From NCBI GenBank assembly GCA_964393825.1, contig CAYMUY010000002.1, positions 104,525 through 168,524 on the forward strand: a DNA stretch of 64,000 nt. Direction: 5' to 3'. Shown in pieces: positions 26,204-36,048 of the stretch. Source of the DNA: PFJX01 sp964393825 (lineage in GTDB: Bacteria > Pseudomonadota > Gammaproteobacteria > Burkholderiales > Thiobacillaceae). The position numbers and the translations under genes are program-made. Below the pieces are notes generated by a model. It saw only the letters and a program-made list of their open reading frames with translations, did not search any database and was not told the origin of the DNA. Positions within the stretch are counted from its first letter, which is position 1, and every line of letters begins with the position of its first letter.

Positions 26204-27273
26204 CGCGACAGTTCCTCCTTGATGACTTCCAGCCAGGCGCGCCCCCATTTCTGGTCGGGCTCGACATGATTGCCTTCCGCCCACTCGTTCCAGGCCTTGA
26301 GAAACACGATGCGCTCATCGGGCGCCCGCTGCTCGACCCGGGAGATGGCTTCGCGCAGCAGACCGCGAAACCGTTCCGGCGTGGCGTTTTCGATGACCAG
26401 GCCACGCATGCCGGAGCGGGGGGTGTTATCCCAGTTGGGCAGCACGAGGGGATAGTCGGGCCAGTCCACCTGATGTGTGCGCAGGAGGATGGGTAACACC
26501 TGCTGGTAATCCCAGATCGCCAGTTCATGCTTGTTGCCTTGCAGGGCGAGCTTGAGCTTGGTGGCGAAATGACGCCAGGGAATCTGCTTGTTCCTGGCCG
26601 GCAGCGCCTGCATGGTGCTGGCGTCGAGACCGCGCTGGAGCGGGTCCCAATGCTGCTGGTAATGCGACACGCCGATCAGGTAGAGCCCCGGCAGGCCGGC
26701 CTTGACCGCGCGTTCGCGCCAGAAATCGGTCAGCCGGGCCACATCGGGAATGTCATCCGGCTTGTAGATGACGAAGATGGGTTTGCCGTCGACCGTGAGG
26801 TAGCGGCGGTCGGTGAAGGCGCGCAACAGCCAGTCGAAATGCGCGGCATGGTCGTCCCAGCCGGGATAGCGCTGCTCGATGAGGGTCTCGTTGGTGCCCT
26901 GCCAGACGCTGTTCCAGGAATGGTTGGCCCAGCACAGGCAGAACGGGAAATCCGGCTCACCGGAATCGAGAATCTCGTTGACCGGGCGTTCCAGAATGCG
27001 ACGGCCATCGCCGAACCAGTAGTGGTAGTAACAGAAACCGCCAACGCCATATTCCTTGGCCAGTTCGGCCTGGGCATGGCGCGCCTCGGGCAGGCGCAGA
27101 TCGTAGAAGCCCAGATCGGCCGGCACATGCGGCTGATAATGGCCATGGAACAAGGGTTTGGCCTTGGCCACGTTGGTCCACTCGGTAAACCCCTTGCCCC
27201 ACCAGGCGTCGTTTTCCGGCGTCGGGTGAAACTGGGGCAGGTGGAAGGCGATGAGTCGGGCGCGCTGGGTCAT
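26200..27273 (-). CDS. WbsX-like / glycoside hydrolase family 99-like protein (copy 1)
   Basis: A 357-residue protein of the WbsX family, found in O-antigen and capsule clusters and carrying a GH99-like (endo-mannosidase-type) TIM barrel. Typical segments are IAFHLPQFHPTPEND, WWGKGFTEWTN, FCYYHYWFGDGRRIL, WANHSWNSVW, VLPNWDNTPR and the terminal FLKAWNEWAEGNH. The two other copies in this window share every one of these. The biochemical role is not settled: the fold suggests glycan cleavage or transfer. The ATG at 27273 begins at the family N-terminus. Confidence 0.88.
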   Translation of the reverse strand: MTQRARLIAFHLPQFHPTPENDAWWGKGFTEWTNVAKAKPLFHGHYQPHVPADLGFYDLRLPEARHAQAELAKEYGVGGFCYYHYWFGDGRRILERPVNEILDSGEPDFPFCLCWANHSWNSVWQGTNETLIEQRYPGWDDHAAHFDWLLRAFTDRRYLTVDGKPIFVIYKPDDIPDVARLTDFWRERAVKAGLPGLYLIGVSHYQQHWDPLQRGLDASTMQALPARNKQIPWRHFATKLKLALQGNKHELAIWDYQQVLPILLRTHQVDWPDYPLVLPNWDNTPRSGMRGLVIENATPERFRGLLREAISRVEQRAPDERIVFLKAWNEWAEGNHVEPDQKWGRAWLEVIKEELSR

Positions 27274-27361
27274 ACGGGATAGCGGTGGGTGCGTGTTTTC
27301 AATGGCTCCGACAGTGCCGGCGACAGCCGCGGGTCGATTGCGTGGGGGTTCCGCGGGCGGT

Positions 27362-29362
27362 TCACGTGCCGTGCAGCCAGCCGCGCGGGGCAACAATGAG
27401 GGGGCCGGCGGAAACTGGCAGCATCGTACCATCCTGCGCCCGCCAGGCCAGGGCCGGCGCGGGCTCCCGCTCCCAGTGCAGCGGGAGGGACTGGCGCGTC
27501 GGATTGACGACCAGCCACTCGCGCCGGTCACCGCAAGCGAGGTTGGCCACCCTGAGGCTGGCATGGCCGGGGCTCGGACAGGGACGTTGCGATTCGGGAG
27601 CGATGGCCTCGGCGTTGGCACCCAGCAGGGAGGGCGACAGGCCGAGGCGGTTGTCTTCCAGATCGATCATCGCCTCGGCCAGCCAATCGCGGTAGATCGG
27701 GTCCGGATCGGCCAGGCACAGGTGATAGAGCGCCTCGGCCCAGAAGCCCAGGGAATCATCCTCCTTGCCACGGGCCTCCTTCCAGCGCGCTGTCATCCCG
27801 CTCGCCCGCGTGGCGGCGAAGCACGACGCCAGCAACGGCATCAGTCCGGCGTCGTCGAACAAGCGCCGGGTCCGCGCCAGATCCATCAGGTTGACCGGCT
27901 GATACCGCACCGCCATGCCATATTGCGAGAGCTCGCGTTCGATGAAACCACCCGGCATGACCAGGCGCGGATAACGCGCCTTGATCCGGGGCAGCAGCGG
28001 CACCAGGTATTTCCAGGCGAGGCGCTTGAGGGCGCGCAACGGCAGGGGCAACAGGCGCGCCTGCTCGGTGGGCAGAAAGGTCAGGCCGATGGCCTTGAAC
28101 AGGGGGCGGTACAGCCACTCCGCCGGGCGCAGCGCAAGGATGGCGCGCGTGGCCGCGTTCGCCGAGGCGATCAGATCATCATGCCGCGCCTCCCCCGTGA
28201 CCAGGCGACACCGACGCATGGCGATGTTGGTATCCAGGTGGGTATTGAGCACCAGCATGTTGCTGGTCGACTTGCCCAGGACGCGACTGGCATGGGTGCG
28301 GAAGGGATAGCGCTTGATGGTCTCGGCGCTGGTCTCCAGCGAGTCGTGCAGATACCAGGCGCCGATGTCGAGGCGGTCGATCCGTGCCGCCGCGAAACCC
28401 GCAGCCTTGTCCAGCGCGGCCCGCACGCGCGGATCGCCGGTCTCCTCGCAATACGCCGCCAGCAGATGCATGCCGCCGGCGTGCAGGCGGTAATGAGACT
28501 CCATCTGGTCGGTCCACTCGCCGTGATACCAGCCCCCGTCCTCACGCTGACGGGCCATGACCGAATACACGATCTGGGTTCTCAGGAGCGCATATAGCCG
28601 CTTGCCCGTGGCCCGCAGCATCCCGCTCAGGGTCACATACAGGGCATAGGCGTCCAGTTCTGAGCACACCCGCCAGTATTTCGGCCAGACCTCATGGTTT
28701 TCATAGACGTGGCCATGGACCAGGTGCAGGTACATATCCGCCGGCCGCGCATAGGCGGTGTGCGAACTCCACAGGAAATAGCGCTGCCGTTCCAGCGTGG
28801 ACAGCGTCAGCAATGATTGGAGCAGGTCGGGCTCTGCGGCCGGAAGACGCCACACCACCAACTGCAGGACACGGTCCGCCATGGTGTCCAGGGTGATGGC
28901 CAGGCTGGAGGTGGACACGGATACCCCGGCGATCTCCGCCTGCCGATGGGACAGGATATGACCATCACCGTCGAAAGCACGCAGCATGGGAGCTTGCGGT
29001 ATCCAATAGGCATCCGCCCCCGCCTCCGCGGGCAGCAACAGCCAGCCGCCGGCCGCCGCCGTCTCGAGCTGGAACCGACCCGTCAGGCGTAGCGCGACAC
29101 GATGCGCGGCGTTGTCGGAAAAACTGAGGAAGGCGCAACGGGCGGCGGAAGAGCCGAAGTCATCGAGCCATACCTCGGCCGGTGTCTGGAGCCGCGTCCG
29201 GCTGAAGCCGGCGCCGCGTGACACCTCGCCCCTGTCCTCGCTCCCGGCATGGTCCAGCAGTTCAGCCAGGTCCAGGCCTGGCGGCGGATCGCCACCACCC
29301 GCGTGTTCCCCTGGAACAGGCGACACGACGTCCTGACCAGTCGGCAACAGGGCGACCATCAT
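27362..29362 (-). CDS. Unassigned 666-residue protein, probable alpha/alpha-toroid carbohydrate-active domain
   Basis: I do not recognise a named family. The protein has no signal peptide. The N-terminal 200 residues are beta-rich. The middle (about 230-380) is helical with repeats of the kind seen in six-hairpin glycosidases and glucuronyl epimerases (QREDGGWYHGEWTD, SHYRLHAGGMHLLAAYCEETGD, KAAGFAAARID, GAWYLHDSLE), and the last 60 residues are again beta-like. Its position between WbsX-like and GT4 genes suggests a role in glycan modification or turnover. It starts at ATG 29362, directly after the previous stop (TGAATGATG). Confidence 0.6.
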   Translation of the reverse strand: MMVALLPTGQDVVSPVPGEHAGGGDPPPGLDLAELLDHAGSEDRGEVSRGAGFSRTRLQTPAEVWLDDFGSSAARCAFLSFSDNAAHRVALRLTGRFQLETAAAGGWLLLPAEAGADAYWIPQAPMLRAFDGDGHILSHRQAEIAGVSVSTSSLAITLDTMADRVLQLVVWRLPAAEPDLLQSLLTLSTLERQRYFLWSSHTAYARPADMYLHLVHGHVYENHEVWPKYWRVCSELDAYALYVTLSGMLRATGKRLYALLRTQIVYSVMARQREDGGWYHGEWTDQMESHYRLHAGGMHLLAAYCEETGDPRVRAALDKAAGFAAARIDRLDIGAWYLHDSLETSAETIKRYPFRTHASRVLGKSTSNMLVLNTHLDTNIAMRRCRLVTGEARHDDLIASANAATRAILALRPAEWLYRPLFKAIGLTFLPTEQARLLPLPLRALKRLAWKYLVPLLPRIKARYPRLVMPGGFIERELSQYGMAVRYQPVNLMDLARTRRLFDDAGLMPLLASCFAATRASGMTARWKEARGKEDDSLGFWAEALYHLCLADPDPIYRDWLAEAMIDLEDNRLGLSPSLLGANAEAIAPESQRPCPSPGHASLRVANLACGDRREWLVVNPTRQSLPLHWEREPAPALAWRAQDGTMLPVSAGPLIVAPRGWLHGT

Positions 29363-30559
29363 TCAGCCCCCACGCCGGAAGCGCCACAGGATGCGATCAC
29401 GCAGCAGCCCCATCGCGCGACGCGCCAGGCGGGCAGGCAGTGGCAACGATTTCACCGCCAGGGCGGGGAGCGTGGCAAACAGCTCGACAACCTGGCGCAT
29501 CACGACCTGATCGGAATATTTCGCGCGGATCAGGGCGTGCCCCCCCATCCGTATCCGCTCGCAATAGTCCCGGTCGCGAATGAGCCGGATGACGTGTTGC
29601 GCGAATTCGCCCGGCGTCTCCCCCACCAGCACGTTCTCGCCAGGCGTCAGACCGATGCCTTCGGCGCCGACCGAAGTGGTCACCACGGGCAGGCCGAGGG
29701 CCATCGCCTCGCCGACCTTGCCTTTCATCCCCGCGCCATAACGAAGCGGCGCCACCGAGATCAGGGTCTCGGACAGATACGGAAGCGTATCCGGAACATA
29801 CCCCAGTACCCGGATGCGGTCCGATGCCAGGGCGCTCACTTCCGGGGGAGGCGCATTGCCGATGACGTTGAACACGACGTCGGGCACCTCGGCCACGATG
29901 AGAGGCAGGATGTCACGACAGAAATACAGCACCGCATCCGTATTCGGCTCATGGGCAAACCCGCCGACAAAGGTCAGGACCGGTTGGTCGACCCTCGCCA
30001 CTGGCGGATGGATGACGTGGATATTGGGAATGATCGCGGTCCGGGTATCCGGCAGGTCGCGCTCCAGCAGCTTGCCATCATCCTCTGACACCACGACGAC
30101 GACGTCCGCGCCCGCGTACACCGCGAGTTCGTCGCCACGAACCTTTGCCGCCGACTCGGCGTCGGCGGTCTCGCCCGTCAGACGCGCCTTCGCCTGAAGA
30201 CGGTGATAGTGAACATCGACCGAATCGACCAAGACTCGCGCCCTTGGCCGCCAAACCCTGACTTCATCGATCCAGTCCTGGGCCGCGAAATAGAACTCAA
30301 AAAATACGGCATCCACCGCCACGGTACGCAGGACTTCACGTGGCCCGCCCAGGGCCACCTGGACACCCATATCCCGCAGGATGCCCCGGTAACGCTGGTT
30401 TTCCTCATCCCCGATTTTCGCGGCATGGAAACGCTCGGCCAGCGGACAGAACCAGAGTCGGTTACCAGGCAACAAAGCCTTGATGATCTGGAAGAACCGC
30501 AGATCACCGGAAGCGCGATCGAAAAAAGGGTAATGGGGCGCGACGATGAGGATATTCAT
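29363..30559 (-). CDS. Glycosyltransferase family 4
   Basis: A 398-residue GT-B enzyme. The N-terminus MNILIVAPHYPFFDRASGD and the C-terminal half FVGGFAHEPN, VLGYVPDTLPYL, APLRYGAGMKGKVGEAMA and GLPVVTTSVGAEGI are the usual GT4 donor-side motifs. The ATG at 30559 overlaps the stop of the WbsX-like gene (ATGA at 30556-30559), which fixes the start. Confidence 0.9.
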   Translation of the reverse strand: MNILIVAPHYPFFDRASGDLRFFQIIKALLPGNRLWFCPLAERFHAAKIGDEENQRYRGILRDMGVQVALGGPREVLRTVAVDAVFFEFYFAAQDWIDEVRVWRPRARVLVDSVDVHYHRLQAKARLTGETADAESAAKVRGDELAVYAGADVVVVVSEDDGKLLERDLPDTRTAIIPNIHVIHPPVARVDQPVLTFVGGFAHEPNTDAVLYFCRDILPLIVAEVPDVVFNVIGNAPPPEVSALASDRIRVLGYVPDTLPYLSETLISVAPLRYGAGMKGKVGEAMALGLPVVTTSVGAEGIGLTPGENVLVGETPGEFAQHVIRLIRDRDYCERIRMGGHALIRAKYSDQVVMRQVVELFATLPALAVKSLPLPARLARRAMGLLRDRILWRFRRGG

Positions 30560-31656
30560 TTGGAGCTCACGCCCATTTCCTGCCTCACCACATCGAGATA
30601 GGCATGGCCATATTTCATGTCCGGCTCCAGATGGTTGCCTTCGGCCCACTCATTCCAGGATTTGACGAAGACAAGACGATGTTCGGGCGAATAGTCCTGG
30701 ACCACGTCAATCCCGTCACGCAGATGTCGCCGCCATAACTCAGGCGTCGAACCGTGCAGCACAAAACCGCGCAGTCCGGACCTGGGCGTGTTGTCCCAAT
30801 TGGGCACCACCGTCGGATAGATCTCGCTATCCGGCGGCGGTTGCTGCACCAGGTAGGGCAACGCATCCTCGTAGCGGTAGGTCTTGACAGGCCATCCACG
30901 CTTGGTGCGGTACCAGTTGATGAACTGTCGTTTCCATTTATCGAACACCGATCGTGGGGGAATCTCCATGATCTTGACCTGATTGGCCAGCGTCGCCGCA
31001 TCGAACCCCAAGGTCTCCGGCTTCCATGTCGGCTCGCTATGCAGACAGGCCACCAGATACAGACCCTTCAAACCAGCCTTGATCGCCATTTCACGCCAGA
31101 GGTCGGTGACCTGCTTGGCGTCGGGAAGGTGGTTGGGGCGGTAGACCAGGAACAACGGTTTGCCATCGACCGTGATGTAGCGTGGATCGGAGAACGCTTT
31201 CAGCAGGTATTCAAAATGGTTCTCATGGTCCTCGCGCCCGGGGTAGGTCTGCTCCATGAGCACACGATTGGGCGTACCGTGCCAGATACCAGACCAGGAC
31301 TCATTCGCCCAAGCCAGGCAAAACGGGAAATCCGGCTCGCCGGAAGTCAGGACTTCATTGAACGGCCTTTCCAGCAAGCGCTTGCCACCGAACCAGTAAT
31401 GCCAGTAGCAAAATCCCTCGATCCCGCTTGCCCGCGCCAGTTCGGCCTGGTCCTTCCTGGATTCAGGACAGCGCAGGTCGTAGAAACCGAGATCCGACGG
31501 CAAGTGGGGTTGATAGTGGCCCGGGAACATGGGCTTGGCCTTGGCGGTATTGGTCCACTCGGTAAAGCCCGCGCCCCACCATGCATCGTTCTCGGGTATC
31601 GGGTGGTACTGGGGCAAATACAGCGCAATCAGTCGTGCCTTGCTGCTCTTATTCAT
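30556..31656 (-). CDS. WbsX-like / GH99-like protein (copy 2)
   Basis: A 366-residue paralogue of the protein at 26200-27273, with RLIALYLPQYHPIPEND, WWGAGFTEWTN, FCYWHYWFGGKRLL, WANESWSGIW, VVPNWDNTPRSGLRG and FVKSWNEWAEGNHLEPD. It is adjacent to a third copy with an 8-bp overlap, suggesting tandem duplication followed by divergence. Base composition is already a little lower in G+C than upstream housekeeping genes. Role as for copy 1. Confidence 0.88.
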   Translation of the reverse strand: MNKSSKARLIALYLPQYHPIPENDAWWGAGFTEWTNTAKAKPMFPGHYQPHLPSDLGFYDLRCPESRKDQAELARASGIEGFCYWHYWFGGKRLLERPFNEVLTSGEPDFPFCLAWANESWSGIWHGTPNRVLMEQTYPGREDHENHFEYLLKAFSDPRYITVDGKPLFLVYRPNHLPDAKQVTDLWREMAIKAGLKGLYLVACLHSEPTWKPETLGFDAATLANQVKIMEIPPRSVFDKWKRQFINWYRTKRGWPVKTYRYEDALPYLVQQPPPDSEIYPTVVPNWDNTPRSGLRGFVLHGSTPELWRRHLRDGIDVVQDYSPEHRLVFVKSWNEWAEGNHLEPDMKYGHAYLDVVRQEMGVSSK

Positions 31657-32779
31657 CTTTACACTCCAAGGCCTCTCGCGTTGCCTCCAGATACCGCCTG
31701 CCCCATTTCATGTCCGGTTCGAGGTGATTGCCTTCTGCCCATTCGTTCCACGCATTGATAAACACCAGACGTTCATCTCCAGACAAGGTTTTTCTGGCCT
31801 TATTCACTGTCTGTCGCAACCAGCGCCCGTATGTTTCAGGGTCGCTCCCCTTGAAAATGATCGCGCCAGATTTTCGGCGCGCCGAATTGTCCCAGCCAAC
31901 AAGAACACCGGGGAACTCCTTATAGGGCCGCTCGGAGCGGTCCATCATTCTTTGCGCAAAGAACGGATAATGCCGGATGGTATTCGCGCACTCAGGGTGA
32001 TCAGGTTGCAACAGACAACGCAGTTTTCTCCGCAGTGAATTGCTTGGATGCGGCATGCGCCCCCAGTCTGGCTGAAAGTCTATCGCAGCATCAAAACCGA
32101 TTTGTGTGGCATCGAAATGCAACTCCGGCAAGCTGGAAACGACGCAGAGATAGAGCCCGGGCAATCCCGCGGCCATCGCCTCACGCCGCCATATCTCGGC
32201 TGTTTCAGCCGGTCGGGGTAGGGAATTGACCCGATAAACGAGAAACAATGGCTTACCATCGACACGGATATAGCGCGGATCCTTGAATGCGGGAATTAAA
32301 GAGCGGATATGATCGAAGTCATCTTCCGGCGAATAAATCTGACGCGCCAGCACCTCCTGATCCTGCCCATCCCAACGCCGCGTCCAGTTTTCATTCGCCC
32401 AGCACAAGCAGAAAGGCAGATCAGGCTTGCCTGACTCCAGAACCTCGGCAAACGGCCTGTCCAACAGGCGCTTCCCATTGAACCAGTAATGGTAGTAACA
32501 GAAACCGTGAATGCCGTGCTCGCGGGCGAGCTCGGCCTGGCGCTCGCGCGTTTCGGGAACACGCAGGTCGTAATAACCCAGATCGGCAGGCAAATGCGGC
32601 TGATAGTGACCCGGAAACAGGGGCTTGGCCTTCGCGACATTACGCCACTCGGTGAAGCCCTTGCCCCACCACTCATCGTTATCCGGAACGGGATGGAACT
32701 GCGGCAGATAAAATGCGATAGCCCTGACGTCACCACCGGCTGCCATATCAGCGGAAATGGAATTCATATCATGGTCCAA
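31649..32779 (-). CDS. WbsX-like / GH99-like protein (copy 3)
   Basis: A 376-residue WbsX-type protein with AIAFYLPQFHPVPDND, WWGKGFTEWRN, FCYYHYWFNGKRLLDRP, WANENWTRRWDGQ, LVGWDNSARRKSGA and FINAWNEWAEGNHLEPD. It is more diverged than the other two copies, with an insertion around the central region (SLRRKLRCLLQPDHPECANT). The start may be ATG 32779 or 32767. The G+C content is noticeably lower than in flanking DNA, consistent with acquisition. Confidence 0.86.
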   Translation of the reverse strand: MDHDMNSISADMAAGGDVRAIAFYLPQFHPVPDNDEWWGKGFTEWRNVAKAKPLFPGHYQPHLPADLGYYDLRVPETRERQAELAREHGIHGFCYYHYWFNGKRLLDRPFAEVLESGKPDLPFCLCWANENWTRRWDGQDQEVLARQIYSPEDDFDHIRSLIPAFKDPRYIRVDGKPLFLVYRVNSLPRPAETAEIWRREAMAAGLPGLYLCVVSSLPELHFDATQIGFDAAIDFQPDWGRMPHPSNSLRRKLRCLLQPDHPECANTIRHYPFFAQRMMDRSERPYKEFPGVLVGWDNSARRKSGAIIFKGSDPETYGRWLRQTVNKARKTLSGDERLVFINAWNEWAEGNHLEPDMKWGRRYLEATREALECKDE

Positions 32780-32790
32780 AGGCAGGATAT

Positions 32791-33591
32791 TTAACGAGTG
32801 CTTTCATTTTTCAGCAGGCGTTGCCAATCATCCTGCAACAGTGAATTTATCTTGTGATAGCGAGAGAGCATATACACAATGACTGGCGTCAATTTTTCGT
32901 TTAGAACCATACGATATGAGCGAGGATTCAGGCGCTTATCCGTCATAAGATGAAATGACCCATGGGTATAGAGTCGCAATCCCAGCCTGGATGCCAGCCT
33001 GTACAAAGATGTACGTGTAAAAAACGATATATGCTGGCCATGTTCAGGACTGTAATACCACCACTCACCAGGCTTCGGTGTATCAGCAGGGATAATTTCC
33101 GTGCTAAAAAAAATGGAACGCGAGAAGCGTGTGACTTCGCGCATGCCCTCAAACGGATTGGCCATGTGCTCGATCACCTCGAATGCCGTAGCCAGCTCAT
33201 ATTCTGACCCATCCACATTCTCAGTGGAAACCTCGAACCCACCAGAAAATATATTTTCGCAATACTTGTCGAAATAACGATAATCAAAACCGATGTCGCG
33301 CATGCGCCTGACAAACAGGCCATACCCCCCGCCATAGTCAACATATTTACCATGCGGATCAAAAAATGACAGCAGGATCGCCGCCGTCTTCGATGTGGTA
33401 TCCATCATCCTGTTGATCGGACCTATATCCGTATTTGTAATGGCGGATGAATAGGCCTCGTCGAGCCAGAAGGGGGACTCCGTCTGGATGAAACCGCAGG
33501 CAGGGCATCGATAGTACTGAATGTCATGCTTGTGTAGCACGAGTCCACGCGCAAACGGACTGGTCGCTACGTCACAGATATGGCATTTCAT
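32791..33591 (-). CDS. SAM-dependent methyltransferase with N-terminal zinc ribbon
   Basis: A 266-residue protein. Residues 1-35 hold two CxxC pairs (C3/C6 and C29/C32) that should bind zinc. A class I methyltransferase core follows, with the glycine-rich SAM loop KYVDYGGGYGLFVRRM and an AFEVIEHM motif. Such proteins in polysaccharide loci usually methylate a sugar or a nucleotide-sugar. It is in the AT-richer part of the operon. The acceptor is unknown. Confidence 0.85.
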   Translation of the reverse strand: MKCHICDVATSPFARGLVLHKHDIQYYRCPACGFIQTESPFWLDEAYSSAITNTDIGPINRMMDTTSKTAAILLSFFDPHGKYVDYGGGYGLFVRRMRDIGFDYRYFDKYCENIFSGGFEVSTENVDGSEYELATAFEVIEHMANPFEGMREVTRFSRSIFFSTEIIPADTPKPGEWWYYSPEHGQHISFFTRTSLYRLASRLGLRLYTHGSFHLMTDKRLNPRSYRMVLNEKLTPVIVYMLSRYHKINSLLQDDWQRLLKNESTR

Positions 33592-33604
33592 ATAAATTAC
33601 TCAG

Positions 33605-34753
33605 TTATGAAACCAGACTCTTGACTTCGGAAACAGCCACCTGGCCTGCAATAAAATGAGGAGTATCAGTAGTGCTTGAACCAGTCAGACGCAGTTTCAG
33701 CGCATCAATAACATCGTCAACGGAAACATTGACCGCCGGCCCAATCGCATTGATGATCGTCGCAAGTCGGCCATTGGAATAGTCCCCACTGAAACTATCG
33801 TAGCGTTCGAATATTCGGTAGGCGCCTTTCAAGATGACTGCGGGAGTGGCGACCGCGTGAGCGAGATGCGCGGGGCCACTATCCACACCGACAAACACCT
33901 TTGCACGACGCAACACCTCTGCTGTCTCAAGAATCGACAACCTGCCACATAGATCCACAAAGCGTGGTGACGAAACATGTACACCGGCCTTGAGACCGAC
34001 TTCAACCACAGCCACAGACGTATTATCAAAAACCCACTGGAGCAATTCTTTCCATTTCTCCATACTCCAGTCACGTGCCACTTCGTTTGATGAAACATGA
34101 ATGGCGATATATTCCTCGGGCAAACCCAAGGCATCCACCGCCACCTGCTCCTCACCTGACAACTCAAGATGAGGACTGGCATCAAGGATCGGCATGCCCG
34201 CATTCTGGCACATCACGGCAAGCAGATTTCCATAATTGAAATAATTAACGGTATCGATGTCCGGATTACCGGTCACACGTGCAATCTCATTCTTGCAAAC
34301 CTGGCAGATGCGGCGATTGACGTGCAAATCATAGTGCAATTGCACCGCCTTGATATCACGCAACCACGCCCATTCATTAATGCACTCCACCTCAATCACC
34401 GTATTGACCGCACCAAATGACTGGACCAGCTTCACAAAAGGACTTCGCACCACCCAGATCAGATTCGCGTCAGGATGCCGTTCTCGAAGGTAATGTGCAA
34501 TCGGCTGAGCCGCAACAATATCCCCCATGTGCTCGGTCAATGCAATTACAACTGGCCTTCCAATCGAGGGAAAATATCTCGCCCTCATCAACAACAATAC
34601 ATTTCGCAGAAAACTACGTACCATTCTGATCTTGTGCAGCGCCGGGCCGCTCGCCTTGACGACATCAGCCAGCATGACGCGCACCCACCTGCGTATTTCA
34701 CCACGCCAAGCCCAGTAATGATTCTTGAGTTGTGCGATGTTTGGCAACGTCAC
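33605..34753 (-). CDS. Glycosyltransferase family 9 (heptosyltransferase-like)
   Basis: A 382-residue GT-B protein of family 9. The N-terminal half has VIALTEHMGDIVAAQPIAHY, the C-terminal half has YIAIHVSSNEVARDWSMEKW, and VGVDSGPAHLAHAV is the signature donor-side motif. GT9 enzymes use ADP-heptose or similar donors for LPS core or related glycans. AT-richer codon use than the flanking chromosome suggests horizontal origin together with its neighbours. Confidence 0.86.
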   Translation of the reverse strand: MTLPNIAQLKNHYWAWRGEIRRWVRVMLADVVKASGPALHKIRMVRSFLRNVLLLMRARYFPSIGRPVVIALTEHMGDIVAAQPIAHYLRERHPDANLIWVVRSPFVKLVQSFGAVNTVIEVECINEWAWLRDIKAVQLHYDLHVNRRICQVCKNEIARVTGNPDIDTVNYFNYGNLLAVMCQNAGMPILDASPHLELSGEEQVAVDALGLPEEYIAIHVSSNEVARDWSMEKWKELLQWVFDNTSVAVVEVGLKAGVHVSSPRFVDLCGRLSILETAEVLRRAKVFVGVDSGPAHLAHAVATPAVILKGAYRIFERYDSFSGDYSNGRLATIINAIGPAVNVSVDDVIDALKLRLTGSSTTDTPHFIAGQVAVSEVKSLVS

Positions 34754-34798
34754 GCGACCTCAACTTCCCTGACTATACATGGCTAGTGAAATCAACAT

Positions 34799-36022
34799 TC
34801 AACTCACTTTCTCGACGGCCCATTGCGTATCGAGTGGGACATAACCGGCCTCTTTCATGTAGGCCATTGAATGCTCATGGGAGACCACCCTGATCTGGCC
34901 AAGATTTTCACCATAAAAAATCATTGATTCACCATCAGCCAAACCCATGCGCAACGAGTAAACACCCGCATTAAATGGGAACGCCTTGACTCGGCATGTA
35001 ATTCTTATTTCACCGGCATTGATTGGCTTGTCTCTAAATAGCTTCTGCGTATCATTATTTGCCAGGTACACAAAATCAGTGGTATGAATCCCAAAACCCA
35101 GGACGGGCCGGTTTATTGGTTGCTTCACACGAAATACACACGAGATGATCAAATCACCTTGAAAAGGAATGCTCTCCACCTCGTTACCCGCATCATCAAT
35201 AAACCGCAAAGACAGCAAGTCCGCTCCCTGCGACATCAGGGATGTAGGCGCTTTCGCCGCAATTTGCTGCTGTATTTTCTTATCACTCTCCTCATAGAAC
35301 ATATTGCAGACCTCGACTGGTTCACCCATTGCCGCCACTTTCCCATGACGAAGCAGAATAACCCTGGTACACAAACGTTCGACCTGTCTTATATTATGGG
35401 AAACGAGTAACACGGTCTTTTTCTGTCTCTTGATCGACTCTTCCATATGATCGAAGCATTTACGCTGGAAGGCCAGATCACCGACAGCCAGAACCTCATC
35501 GACGATCAGAATATCCGACTCCACGCTGGTGGCAATGGAAAAACCCAGACGCACCTGCATTCCGGAGCTGTATCTCTTGATCGGCGTGTCGATGAACTCC
35601 TCGAGCTCGGCGAATGCGACGATGTCATCGAACTTGCGTTCAATTTCCGATTTTGGAATTCCCAGAATCGCGCCATTCAGAAAAATGTTTTCGCGCCCGG
35701 TGAGGTCCGGCACCAGGCCCGCCCCCACTTCGATCAGTGGCGCTATCTTGCCTTTGCAACGGATGCTGCCAGTCGATGGCTGCGCGATATTGGCCAGCAA
35801 TTTGAGCAAGGTACTTTTTCCAGCCCCATTGTGGCCGATGATGCCCAGCACCTCACCCGGCTCCACCGAGAAGTGCACGTCATCCAGCGCCTTGAAGGGC
35901 TTCCGTTCTTCGACCGGCCGCCCGACGATCCGATTGAAACTGTTGAGCATGGTCTGCTTCAGGCTGGTCAATTGCCCCAGACGGTATTCCTTGGTGACGT
36001 GGTCGACTTCGATAATGGGCAT
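34799..36022 (-). CDS. wzt: Polysaccharide ABC transporter ATP-binding protein, Wzt-like
   Basis: A 407-residue ATPase of an O-antigen/capsule exporter. The Walker A motif is GHNGAGKST (residues 63-71); the signature is YSSGMQVRLGF; Walker B is ILIVDEVLAVGD; and a switch histidine is in VLLVSHN. Residues from about 255 form a Wzt C-terminal glycan-binding-type domain, which in characterised systems selects the finished chain. It starts at ATG 36022. Its permease partner is at 36547-37404, but the two are separated by a small MNT/HEPN-like insertion. Confidence 0.93.
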   Translation of the reverse strand: MPIIEVDHVTKEYRLGQLTSLKQTMLNSFNRIVGRPVEERKPFKALDDVHFSVEPGEVLGIIGHNGAGKSTLLKLLANIAQPSTGSIRCKGKIAPLIEVGAGLVPDLTGRENIFLNGAILGIPKSEIERKFDDIVAFAELEEFIDTPIKRYSSGMQVRLGFSIATSVESDILIVDEVLAVGDLAFQRKCFDHMEESIKRQKKTVLLVSHNIRQVERLCTRVILLRHGKVAAMGEPVEVCNMFYEESDKKIQQQIAAKAPTSLMSQGADLLSLRFIDDAGNEVESIPFQGDLIISCVFRVKQPINRPVLGFGIHTTDFVYLANNDTQKLFRDKPINAGEIRITCRVKAFPFNAGVYSLRMGLADGESMIFYGENLGQIRVVSHEHSMAYMKEAGYVPLDTQWAVEKVS

Positions 36023-36048
36023 AAGGACGGGTAGCGAGTGGAACAATG

